This document shows positions 9,791 through 18,316 of a stretch of 64,000 bases of DNA, in pieces. Numbering within the stretch: the stretch's first letter is position 1; the number at the start of each line of letters is the position of its first letter. A program made the position numbers and the translations under genes. The stretch comes from Rugalucina vietnamica (lineage: Eukaryota; Mollusca; Bivalvia; Lucinida; Lucinidae): contig OZ024878.1 in NCBI GenBank assembly GCA_964017185.1, forward strand, positions 13,153,351 to 13,217,350. Direction: 5' to 3'. The notes beneath the pieces were generated by a model that saw only the letters and a program-made list of their open reading frames with translations, made no database searches and was not told where the DNA came from.

Positions 9791-10977
9791 GCCTCATTTC
9801 CCGTCGGCTCGCCTGCTCCCGTTTCGCGCGGTGGTACATATTCCGCTCCGTTAATATATAGTTTTTTACCTCGAAATTTCACAGACTTTCCCTCGTCCTT
9901 TGCTTTTTTCATTTCAGGGTACAGGGGCTTCCTAGCGTCACGAACGTCTTTCGGTAGTTGCACTCCAATACCCAGCTGTTCATTTTTCAATGTTTCTGCA
10001 TGTTCAAACGATTTCGCCCGAACCAGTTCCCTCTCGGAGAAATAGTGGAATTTAACCACGATCGGTCGGATGTTTCCTTGTTTTTTCGGTCCCACACGGT
10101 GCGCCCTATCAAATATCATATTGCGCGTAAATGTTTCACGCATCTGTAGATTGTCAATGCAAACATTTTTGACAAGTTCCTCGCAGTTTTCACTGTCCCC
10201 TCCCTCTTTGATTCCATAGAACATCAAGTTCTCTCGCATTGAACGGGATTCTAAGTCAATAATTTTCGCATCCAAGGTCGCATTTTTCTTTTTCAAATCA
10301 CTGGACTCCTTTTCTAGATCCTTGCAGCTTTTTTGTAGCTTAGACAAACTATCTTTCGTAGTTTTCAGTTCTTTTTTGTTTGTTTCACTCATATTCGAGA
10401 CAAACGAACATGATTTTTCAGTTTCTGTAACTCGCATGTCTAAGCCCTGCATTTTAATTTCTAGATCCGACATCTTGGTGCTAATTAAATTCACCGTTTT
10501 CTCAATTTTATCGATGCTCGAAATTTTCTGTTTCACGAGTTCCATATCTTCTAAAAGTTTCATTGCCCAAGGGGGAGGGGGAGGGACTGTCTGAGGGGCT
10601 GTCTGATACGTGAAACCCGGATTTCCGAACGGCGTGGGTCCTGGGGGTGGGCTTTGCATGTACTGGGCCTGGGCCTGGGGCTGAGACTGAGTCATGTTAA
10701 AAGATCCACTCTGAGGTTGAAATGACATATTGATGGGGAAGCTGGAATCGAAACTGTAGCCACAGGACGATAATGTACTGGATTTATTAACTTTGTCACC
10801 GTCAGGTTTGCATTTCTTTGTTCGAGGTTTTGTCCGCTCAAAACTACTCACTTGACCCGACAACAATGGAATGTTATTGTTATTATTCGGTGAACTAGCC
10901 TTGCGCTTCTTTTTCGATTTTTTCTTATCTCCCGTTTTCGATTTTTCAACGTTTTCCTTTTCAGACATTAGATCCAC
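9778..10977 (-). CDS. LINE-A ORF1: coiled-coil RNA-binding protein (399 aa)
   Basis: Probable nucleic-acid chaperone and RNP protein of LINE-A. Residues 1-60 are Lys/Ser-rich and basic (KKKSKKKRK). Residues 75-140 are Gln/Pro-rich with a PPPPP run. Residues about 140-250 form heptad-rich coiled coil. From about 250 (RENLMFYGI) a domain like the L1 ORF1 RRM and C-terminal region follows, including FDRAHRVG and RPIVVKFHYF. The ATG at 10977 begins MDLMSEKENVEK; a frame of this length starting with ATG is convincing. It ends MQH-TAG, and the reading frame continues open into ORF2. Family knowledge suggests trimerisation through the coiled coil; this was not tested. Confidence 0.9.
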   Translation of the reverse strand: MDLMSEKENVEKSKTGDKKKSKKKRKASSPNNNNNIPLLSGQVSSFERTKPRTKKCKPDGDKVNKSSTLSSCGYSFDSSFPINMSFQPQSGSFNMTQSQPQAQAQYMQSPPPGPTPFGNPGFTYQTAPQTVPPPPPWAMKLLEDMELVKQKISSIDKIEKTVNLISTKMSDLEIKMQGLDMRVTETEKSCSFVSNMSETNKKELKTTKDSLSKLQKSCKDLEKESSDLKKKNATLDAKIIDLESRSMRENLMFYGIKEGGDSENCEELVKNVCIDNLQMRETFTRNMIFDRAHRVGPKKQGNIRPIVVKFHYFSERELVRAKSFEHAETLKNEQLGIGVQLPKDVRDARKPLYPEMKKAKDEGKSVKFRGKKLYINGAEYVPPRETGAGEPTGNEAMQH

Positions 10978-11152
10978 ATTTCACAGTGTCATATATTCCA
11001 AAATTATAAAGTTAAATCCACTTTATAAGCATTTTTTCCCATTTTTTTTAACGATCACGTATTTTTCACGTCTCACTATATCCATTTACCGTTAACTCAT
11101 GTATTTAGCTGTAACAACTAATCTTACATATGGTCCTCTGTATAAAAGTTAT
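10978..11152 (-). promoter_or_regulatory. 5' UTR / internal promoter region of LINE-A
   Basis: About 175 bp between the ORF1 start and the R5 junction. It should hold the internal promoter, as in other full-length LINEs, but no specific motif was recognised. Confidence 0.45.
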
Positions 11153-11545
11153 AAATAGAATATTCGTGTTAGAACAATGGTTACGCATAACGAACATGGA
11201 TTTGCGCTATGGACTGAACATCTTTCATCGATAAAAGAAAAACAATAGGAGATTCTGATATTAAGTTGACTAAACACAGGTCCATGTCCTCTGTACTGTT
11301 GAGCCAGTCTCATACATTGTCATGTATCAAATCATTCCAGTTCAAGTATAAAGACTGGCGTTGCGATCCGTGTAGAAGAGGCCCAACGGCCAAACCATAG
11401 ACTCGGTATTTTGTTTTCTTTGTATGGTTCTTTGGTTTAATTGTTAATGTCCTAGACAGCTGTTTAAGTCATGTCGAGACAGAAACACTGGGATCAAACC
11501 TGCAATCGCTTTGGCGGTTTATTGGTATTATAACGAGCACGTCAT
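11153..11545 (+). repeat. Right part of host repeat unit R5, copy 1
   Basis: Matches 31131-31720. Shared blocks include ACAATGGTTACGC, AAACACTGGGATCAAACCTG and CAATCGCTTTGGCGGTTTA. The last two resemble a degenerate tRNA-like B box region, but no A box is clear. Confidence 0.75.
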
Positions 11546-11649
11546 GATAATCCGCGTTTAGGCGGGCTATTTTCTAGTGATGAAAAAAATAGCGGAGATT
11601 CTGTTCGAGAGCTTTTTCCGAAGAAAGAAAATTTTGCATAAAAAAAATA

Positions 11650-11880
11650 AAAAATAGAACAGATCCTTTAAGAGCAGTTAACATATTAGTGAGAAAAGGG
11701 TAGGTCATACCGCGGTTTCGGCTACTCAAGCCTCATCAGTGACCCTTTAGATTTGGCAACATGGAGCCAAAGATAATCACTTTAAATTTTAAACTTTCGA
11801 GAGGTTAGTCAATACAAAGACTCGAACTATCCAAATGGGACCAAATATATTCAACATTGGTTAGAAAATGAATCTAAACC
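11650..11880 (+). repeat. Dispersed repeat R4, copy 2 (uninterrupted)
   Basis: Reads GGTCATACCGCGGTTTCGGC, then TCAGTGACCCTTTAGATTTG and AACATGGAGCCAAAGA. Inverted relatives are at 23055-23165 and 63055-63265. This copy gives the empty site for the palindromic element at 2818-4359. A block beside it (AACAGATCCTTTAAGAGCAG) is repeated at 12026-12045. Confidence 0.7.
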
Positions 11881-12249
11881 GATAATAATTTCTGATATCT
11901 CAGAATATGATCGCTGATCTCAAAGGACCAAAAGGAAAATATACTCTGCACTATGGATGATGTACGGGGAGACTTTTTACGGCCGTCACACGGCACAACA
12001 CCAGCTGCAGTAATAGCAAATAAAAATTAGAACAGATCCTTTAAGAGCAGTAAACATATTTTTAATCCCACTTTTAACAAAATTTACAACGTATCACTAC
12101 CCACACGATGAAAAAGAAACGAACATTCTAGAGCGTTGTGGGCTCTATGTCATTTGGGGAGTGCCGACAAAATTCAGTGTTCCTTTAAATATTTCAGTTG
12201 AAACTTACTATACGTAATCCAGCCTACCTCAATAAAGTTACCGCTTACT

Positions 12250-12405
12250 CCACTTGGCTGAGCCGATCCACTCGTAGAAGGTTTCAGTTTCAGTCTAATA
12301 GCATCACCATGGTCTTGCTGAGCTCTAATCCCAGGGTTCGAAAAGTGCTCGTGTAGATTTTTTGAGTCTGTTCTAGCCTGGCTCACAGTACTCACATGCA
12401 GTCTG
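12250..12405 (-). CDS. Candidate internal exon, Ser/Thr-rich (weak)
   Basis: A minus-strand open stretch of about 52 codons. It is preceded by an acceptor-like TTGGTTACCAG at about 12402-12412 and followed by donor-like GTAAGC at about 12245-12250 or GTAGGC further on. The peptide includes SQARTDSKNLHEHFSNPG and KPSTSGSAQPSG, with no recognised domain. The acceptor phase (2) matches the donor phase of the CAP-Gly exon at 13589-13856, so both could belong to one gene. However, the predicted junction does not continue the canonical CAP-Gly fold. It may be chance. Confidence 0.3.
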
Positions 12406-13588
12406 GTAACCAAAATGAACAACGATGATTTAAATACAGAAAAATAACGATCTTTCTTCGTAGAGCTGAATACCGTTGGATTTTAAATGAGTCTGTTTTA
12501 GCCCGTCTTTTTAGGGTTACCAATGAGGTTTTATTTATCGAGGACCCAGTCTGGTCCATCTAAACTTCTCATGACTGCAGTCACCGTTCTAGTAGCACTA
12601 GGGCTTTAATTTGCATTTTCTTTGAAAATACAATATTGATAAACAACATTTGTTTTTGTCAACAATGGCCTAAAATGAATATTTTAGCTACTTCTTAATT
12701 GTCGTACTCCTAGACATATTTGTTTTTAATATTGGTCTAAACAGTTTCGGCAGATAAGAATACATGTCTGACTGTCATTGAAAATGCTAAGAAACCATGT
12801 TTGTTTTGTTTTGTTTAATTTGATGCTTTTCTTTCTATTTAACAGCTATGATCATGTCGTTGCCTCCATTTCATTAGACTTTGTAGGCTACACTATATTA
12901 ACACATTGAAAGAGGAGCTTGATAATACAACGGCTTACTGGAAACAGACACTGATGAAATATTTGTAGTTAATTCTTAAACGAATTACCTGTTAAGTTTA
13001 CTGTTTGTGTAAATGACGGGCAAGACAAAATTCCCACGATGTATTGGTTACCTGAGCTTCACAGAAGACCGTATAAAGGTCTAGTTCTGGCACTTCTTCT
13101 GAACTTTCTAAAATGTTAACTAACTGCTATCGAATTTTATTTGATATGATCTGGTCCCTCCACAAATTATCGAAACATTAATTTAAGATTTCTCAAACGA
13201 TAAGAAATTCTAACACGACGTTATCGTTATCCCCATTGAACCTAATGCAAACGTCACCATGTGAAAATTAGCGATAATTCACTGTAAACGAAATCCGCGC
13301 GAAAGATGACGTTTTTGTGACGTCGCACGTAAACATTCATGTCCGCCGAGAATTAGTCCACTGGAAAACATTATAAAATGTAAGCATTTCTTCATTAGTC
13401 GTGTTAGAATCGAAATAATTTTACTTTACGGTGGATTATCTTTGATTAACGCGTGATGTTGTCGGGCAGATGCGATGTATTAATTCACTCCGGCTTCGCC
13501 TTGTGGCCATTGGCAGCAGATAGTGCCACAACAGATATACAACAACAACAACCGTAAAGTAAAATTATTTCTTAAATATAACACAAAC

Positions 13589-13856
13589 CTTGATCCTTCA
13601 TTTTTGCCACTTGGTCTGTCCAGCTCTATCCCTGCACATATACCGGACGCAAAGTCCACATCAGCTTTGTACATCAGAGTTCCAGATTTGCCAGCTGGAG
13701 TTAGATTTCGGTCACCAATTTTGATCTCCTGGTCATGCGTTGACAACTGTTGTGGATTCTCAAATGTCTTCTCTTTCTTGAGAGGTGCAGGCGATTCAAA
13801 AACAGGCGGCTGTGTCGTTGTAGATTCTAATGCTGCCGTGACAGAAATGAAGTTTC
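13589..13856 (-). CDS. Internal exon encoding part of a CAP-Gly domain
   Basis: CAP-Gly domains bind the C-terminal tails of microtubule plus-end proteins and tubulin. The 268-nt exon on the minus strand encodes about 89 residues: a Thr/Pro-rich lead (ESTTTQPPVFESPAPLKKEK), then IKIGDRN, GKSGTLMYKADVDFASGI, CAGIELDRPSGKNEGS. These match the GDRV, GTLRY, FAxGxWxGxELDxPxGKNDGS signature. The conserved Trp of the GxWAG motif is Cys here and the V after GDR is N, so this copy may be diverged or decaying. The donor is AAG|GTTTGT at 13588. The acceptor AAAAG at 13857 lies in the palindrome at the edge of repeat R3. Phases are 1 in and 2 out. The rest of the domain (the GVRYF part) was not found in the window. 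A gene name such as CLIP cannot be assigned. Confidence 0.65.
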
Positions 13857-14365
13857 CTTTTAAAAGGAAAGTCTTGCCATGTTGTCGTTTGTGAATTTAC
13901 ATTGTGTTTGCAATAAATCAATTGCACTTCAATATAGACATACTCAATCAAAAAAGTTCCTCAACTTGAATTTTCTAGTGCTACCATGGCAACTGCAAAA
14001 CCTTTGCAAAATATGTACCAAACTTTCTTGAAACGAAAGAAAACACATTGTTGTCATCTGGTTCAGATGTTTTGCATGCCTGAGAAGCCAACTGCGGATC
14101 CTGCAAGTCAATCCAATATGTATTTCGTTGTTTCGGTGTTTTTCGGTATATAACTTCATGTGCACATTTGATTAGGCAGCCATCAGGATGTTCCATTCAC
14201 CACCATCGTCATCAACATTCAACAAGTAGTGATCGAGATAAAGCAAGAATTGTCACAAAAATGGAAGCCAGGGAACAGAACTACCATTTAATAAGATACA
14301 GCTTTTCCCAAAATTTGAGGTGCACCTTTTAGGAAATTAAATAGAAAGAAGAGAATGAAACCTAC
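13857..14365 (+). repeat. Dispersed repeat R3, copy 2
   Basis: Matches 2209-2760 almost throughout, starting at the same CCTTTTAAAAGG palindrome. It abuts the CAP-Gly exon and supplies the AG of its apparent acceptor. Confidence 0.65.
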
Positions 14366-15445
14366 TTGTTGTCGGAGACACAAACAGCCTGTAACATATT
14401 GTTCTGGTTTACTATAACCTTAATGACAAGTATTTGCTATACCGCAACCTTAGCTACTTTTTAATTTTGAGTTATTTGTAGGGATGTCATTCGGTGTCAG
14501 ATTTACGGTTCGGACGTTGGGAAACAAACATTCGGATGGTTCGAACGTTCGCATTTTCCCGATCAGATTATATAGTATTACCTGTACATATTCATGTATG
14601 TTAATCGAGTGTTCCCTTGAAAGATCATTCATAATCTAGAGTTACTGAGATTGGCGTTGTTTCCATTGACGTGATGCTTAAACGAAACGCTGTGCAATTT
14701 ACATTCACAAAAGTACATGTGATAAAAATTGTGCTAACACAACATTACTTAAAACTACCTCTTTAATGCAATTATTCTAACACAACATTGCTTAAAACTA
14801 CCTCTTTAATGCACAATTATGTCATTATCAAAAATTAACGACTATTCACTGATCAGCAAACACATTTAATTTAGTTGAAAATATAAAGAATACAGAATAC
14901 AGGTGTTTATTAAAGTCTCACTTTTGTACATACTTACAATAAAAACCTAAAATGAATACTAAAACATATCTATCATAAATCATCTGACATGTAGTTTTGC
15001 TGGGCGGTGGTCTGCATAATTATCATTTTTAAAACCTGAGAAGCGTGAATCATATCGTTTTCAAAAGAAAACAACAAAGGTCAATTATCACTTTTAATCC
15101 TTACTTTGTTTATTATCACTTTCCCGTGACCTGCATCGTCCCGTTTAAACTGTTAAACCTTAGTGACCTTTGACAGTACTACATGCTTAGAAATTCATAT
15201 TAAATAACTGGTTTCATATTTTGTAGATATTGTGTATTTTTTTCATTCAATAATGAAAATTGACCTACATATTAGACATTTTGATTTTTTACCGAACGTC
15301 CGGATGCTAAAATTTGGATCCGAACTTCAGTACGGGATCCGAATTCCGAACGTTCGGACTCCGGTTGACATCGCTAGTTATTAGCCAAACTTCCGCTGTG
15401 TTTTGAGTCAGTCAGTTCGATTGGCTAAGAAGTATTTTGTCTATT
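14366..15445. other. No gene; short tandem repeat and repeat fragments
   Basis: Contains a roughly 45-bp unit in two tandem copies at 14731-14819 (block CTTAAAACTACCTCTTTAAT). A segment at about 15100-15190 (CCCGTGACCT...AGTGACCTTTG) recurs at 28440-28530. Matched blocks TTCCGAACGTTCGGA and CGTTCGGA point to a small inverted structure around 14510 and 15300-15365. No coding signal. Confidence 0.5.
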
Positions 15446-15692
15446 GATGGGACAGCCACCAAGATGTTCCATTTACCACCATCGTCATCATTATTCAACA
15501 AGTAGGAAGATAGAGCAAGGGTTGTCACAAAAATAGAAACCAGGGAACAGAACTAGCATTTTTAAAATAAGATACAGTTACTCCCCAATTTGAGTGCATC
15601 TATTATGAAATCAAATAGAAAGAAGAGAATGACGCATATTGTTCTACACCAAGGAGATCCCAATTGCGAGGTGCCCCAACCGAAAGTCAATT
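15446..15692 (+). repeat. Dispersed repeat R3, copy 3 (3' half)
   Basis: Shares AGATGTTCCATTTACCACCA and ACACCAAGGA...CAATTGCGAG with copies 1 and 2. The 5' half is missing. Confidence 0.6.
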
Positions 15693-15734
15693 CTATTCTA
15701 TTCTATGTATTTTGGCTATAAGCCAAAACGGTCG

Positions 15735-15890
15735 AAACAATGTCTTGTGCTCTGCTTACGATATGTTTTCCAAGTATAAGTACCGGAGAGTCAATTTTTC
15801 CACCTCGGTTTTTGGGGTGGGAATTTCTTTCTGATTGCGTCTTTTCCTGATCATTGCCTATTTGTACCTTTTTGTGTAGGGTTTGGCACT
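15735..15890 (+). repeat. Dispersed repeat R6, uninterrupted copy
   Basis: Reads ATATGTTTTCCAAGTATAAG, then a pyrimidine tract, CCTCGGTTTTT and CCTGATCATTGCCTA. The same unit at 18279-18316 and 19780-19860 is split by an AGCTCACCTGAGC element, so this copy serves as its empty site. The minus-strand frame 15927-15703 crosses this repeat and is not called as a gene. Confidence 0.65.
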
Positions 15891-16037
15891 TAAAGATTAT
15901 ATTACATATTTTTAAATGTAGCAACATTCTTTGTTTGTTGTTACTCTTTTTCTTTTCTTAGACTGCCAAAAATGTATTGTTCAAAATGGTCGACCTAGTC
16001 ACTGACTGCATTACCTAAAGAAGAACAAGATACATAC

Positions 16038-16166
16038 CGATTTTGATCAGTTCAAAAGCGTTGTGAGGGTGCATTAATTGAATATGTTTAATGAGTCCTC
16101 CTCTACTAGCATATCCTTTTTTACATATGTTGCAAATATAGGACTTTTCTTTTCTTCGGCTGGGGC
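16038..16166 (-). CDS. Internal exon encoding a C2H2 zinc finger
   Basis: A 129-nt minus-strand exon bounded by a good acceptor (AATCTTTACAG) and a donor (GTATGT). It encodes about 43 residues including YICNICKKGYASRGGLIKHI, a finger with spacing C-x2-C-x12-H-x4-H. Such fingers normally bind DNA, sometimes RNA or protein. Both ends are phase 1. The upstream exon at 16424-16514 ends in phase 1, so the two join in frame with a Gly at the junction. Only one finger is visible, so the gene family is unknown. The next exon downstream would have to start in phase 1; the CAP-Gly exon fits, but a C2H2 plus CAP-Gly protein is not a family I know. Confidence 0.7.
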
Positions 16167-16423
16167 CTGTAAAGATTAACAATTTTCCATCAGTCATGAC
16201 TAAAGCGCAGAACAGCTTCTAGTGTATCTGACACCTTAGACCCTTTCCTAAAATGCCCTTATTAAAAGGTGAGTTAACAGCATGCGCATAGTGTATAATC
16301 TTTTTGATATTTTTCTAAGATACCAAATGATAACAAACCATTTATATCTGTAAGCTACTACCAGAAGTATTAAGAGGGCAAACATTGTATCAAAATACTT
16401 TTAAGCCTTTTAGTTTAACTTAC

Positions 16424-16514
16424 CAGTCAGTTCGGAGGGTGTTGTTGATGAATCGAAAGAGACAGTCTGATTACTTGACGTCGAAAGGGAGTTATCATAA
16501 GGAATGCCACTAAC
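16424..16514 (-). CDS. Internal exon upstream of the C2H2 exon
   Basis: A 91-nt minus-strand exon: acceptor CCTTTCAAGCAG, donor GTAAGT. It encodes a Ser/Thr-rich linker (SGIPYDNSLSTSS, FDSSTTPSELTG). Phase is 0 in and 1 out, which fits the zinc-finger exon at 16038-16166. No domain is recognised. The support is splice-site quality and phase agreement. Confidence 0.55.
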
Positions 16515-17314
16515 CTGCTTGAAAGGAAAGATTGAACTACTTTTACAAAAACAAATATTAGTTTTCCTTTTACTATTAAAAATGCATTTTCGACCAAATT
16601 TCATATTTATCCTATTTATGACTTTATACGTGGTGTACAATGCCACATTTTCATCCTTAAACAACTCCCATAAATCGATATGGAATCTTACCATCCAAGA
16701 GGGTCACTATCTGTTAACACTTTGCACTGTGAAGCCTTTAAAGTGCGAAATCTTGTTGATTTTTTTTTTATCAAAATAACATGCAGATTTTAATTTATAT
16801 ACCATCTTGTAATGAAGTTGCACATACTAAAAATGGCAGACAGGAAGTTAAACAGAAAAGTGAAATTTAGACCAATTAAAGTTTTAATAATATTTTAACT
16901 TTATATGTAGTGTTGAAGAGGATATACACAAAAAGCCCACCTGATACACTTTGTCACACTTGGGCTGCTAGCGCATTTCAGTAAGCCATCCATGAATGTT
17001 GGCATATTACACAAACCTATTTTACAAGATCTACATGTATATATTATGTGTCTCCTGGCATTTTTGTTGTTGATTAGTTACCCTTGCACCTATCATAAAC
17101 TGCACCCCAAGGACGTTTTATCAGTAGGAAATGAAATTGTCAAAGATGGCCTAAACTATTTCTATAGATATGCAGATTGTAAAACGTGGTCACTATTCAA
17201 TGTATTTTGTTTTTCTTGACTCGAATAACGTCTCTCTTTTGCTGGTCTTGTAATCACTTAACATCCAGCTGTGTTGCTTTGCAAACATGCGATTTACTTG
17301 TACTATATTTGTGG
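16515..17314. other. Probable intronic DNA, nothing else recognised
   Basis: AT-rich, with two overlapping frames of 75-94 aa that are explained by intron sequence around the exon at 16424-16514. A possible 24-nt mini-exon at about 16940-16965 (minus, PKCDKVYQ between AG and GT) is too short to call. Confidence 0.4.
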
Positions 17315-17466
17315 AAGAAGAGAATGCGTGCCTTATAATGCTGAGTACCAAGCAAGGTAGCCACTGGTACCATTCTAAACGTCTTTGGTATGACGTGGCT
17401 TGAGATCAAACGCATGACCTCCCGCTTCAGAAACAGAGGCTCTAACCATTACACTGTCGGAAACGG
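17315..17466 (-). mobile_element. tRNA-derived SINE
   Basis: On the minus strand: GACAGTGTAATGGTTAGAGC (A-box region), then GGTCATGCGTTTGATCTC (B-box region), then CACGTCATACCAAAGACGTT and GGTACCAGTGGCTACCTTGC. The order of A box, B box and a conserved tail is that of a tRNA-derived SINE. The tail resembles SINEs I associate with bivalves. It is diverged. Confidence 0.75.
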
Positions 17467-17740
17467 ACTAATGAGTGTGTGTACCATAAAGAACAAACAA
17501 TAAAAATCTGTAGCAGAATACAGTATTACAGTAGAAGTTATACCGTGCACTACAGTCCGAAAATAACAACCAGTTTTCATTTTACAGATCAGGTAACTTA
17601 GCATACACATTACATACCGAGAATGTATGATTTATGAAATGTTATGTAGATATTACTGACTACAACCAATGTCTAATCAATGAAGAAAATGCATTGATCT
17701 AGCACATCTTCAGTTGACTTAACCTAAAGTTTACTTTCAG

Positions 17741-17857
17741 ACACACTGTCAAGTCTGTGGTGTTAATTTTGAAAATGTACACCAGATAGAAGGCAGGCAT
17801 GACGTACACTCCATCTGTGAAGGTCAGCCGGATATGGAGATGTTGTCAACCAACTAA
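17741..17857 (+). CDS. Candidate terminal exon with a Cys/His motif (plus strand)
   Basis: Preceded by the strong acceptor AAAGTTTACTTTCAG and open for 38 codons to TAA: THCQVCGVNFENVHQIEGRH, DVHSICEGQPDMEMLSTN. C-x2-C followed by His residues suggests a diverged zinc finger, but the spacing (x13, x2) is not classical. AATAAA signals follow at about 18001 and 18016. No upstream plus-strand exon was identified. It may be real or chance. Confidence 0.4.
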   Translation, partial: THCQVCGVNFENVHQIEGRHDVHSICEGQPDMEMLSTN

Positions 17858-18316
17858 AAGGATATTCTAAATAAGTGCTAAGAGAGAGATGACGATCGAA
17901 ATGAAGAGACATGGTTATACTATCAGCTACTCTTGTCACTCATATTGATGTGTTAAGAGAACGGACATAATCAGAGTTAGCACTTGTGAATGAAACAAAC
18001 AATAAAGCAAAAACAATAAATCGAACAACGAACTAAATCTTATTAACCACTGCGGAAGATAAGGGTGAGATTAGGCCCCTGTAAAATCGATTTAAGCCCC
18101 CCTGTAATTTTATATTACTGATCGTTCCAATGCGATACTTCTGTAGTGGTTTTATTTGTTTTATGTTGTCGAGTCGAATTTTTCTGCTATTTAACCTTAT
18201 GTGCGTTTTCATATTTTAGTTAAGATCAGGTAACTGAGTGGCCGCCTAGTAGGAAATAGCCACTTACTCCGCTTACTATATGTTTTCCAAGTACCGGAGT
18301 TTCAATTTAATTTTTT

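Larger units (their letters stand above)
6046..11152 (-). mobile_element. LINE-A: full-length APE-type non-LTR retrotransposon
   Basis: A minus-strand element of about 5.1 kb with ORF1 (10977-9778), ORF2 (down to 6364), a 3' UTR, an AATAAA-type signal at about 6070 and a short ATT-type tandem tail (6046-6061). Its borders come from comparison with the uninterrupted repeat R5 at 31121-31145, where CATCTAAGTTTC is followed almost directly by AAATAGAATATTC. Here the same two blocks end at 6045 and restart at about 11153. A target duplication is not resolvable in this AT-rich junction. Both ORFs are long and undamaged apart from the TAG between them, which suggests recent activity. The clade is undetermined: the RT motif LKQGDPSSPLLF and the C-terminal CCHC finger do not fit classic CR1 or RTE signatures. 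Confidence 0.92.

Noticed and set aside
13523-13894. 123-aa plus-strand frame
   Set aside because: It is the antisense shadow of the CAP-Gly exon, which has domain support on the minus strand.
15703-15927. 74-aa minus frame rich in Lys/Gln/Ser
   Set aside because: It overlaps repeat R6, whose other copy is split by an element, so there is no sign of selection as a protein.
16940-16965. 24-nt mini-exon PKCDKVYQ on the minus strand
   Set aside because: Phase fits the next exon, but the length is too short for confidence and chance AG/GT flanks are common.
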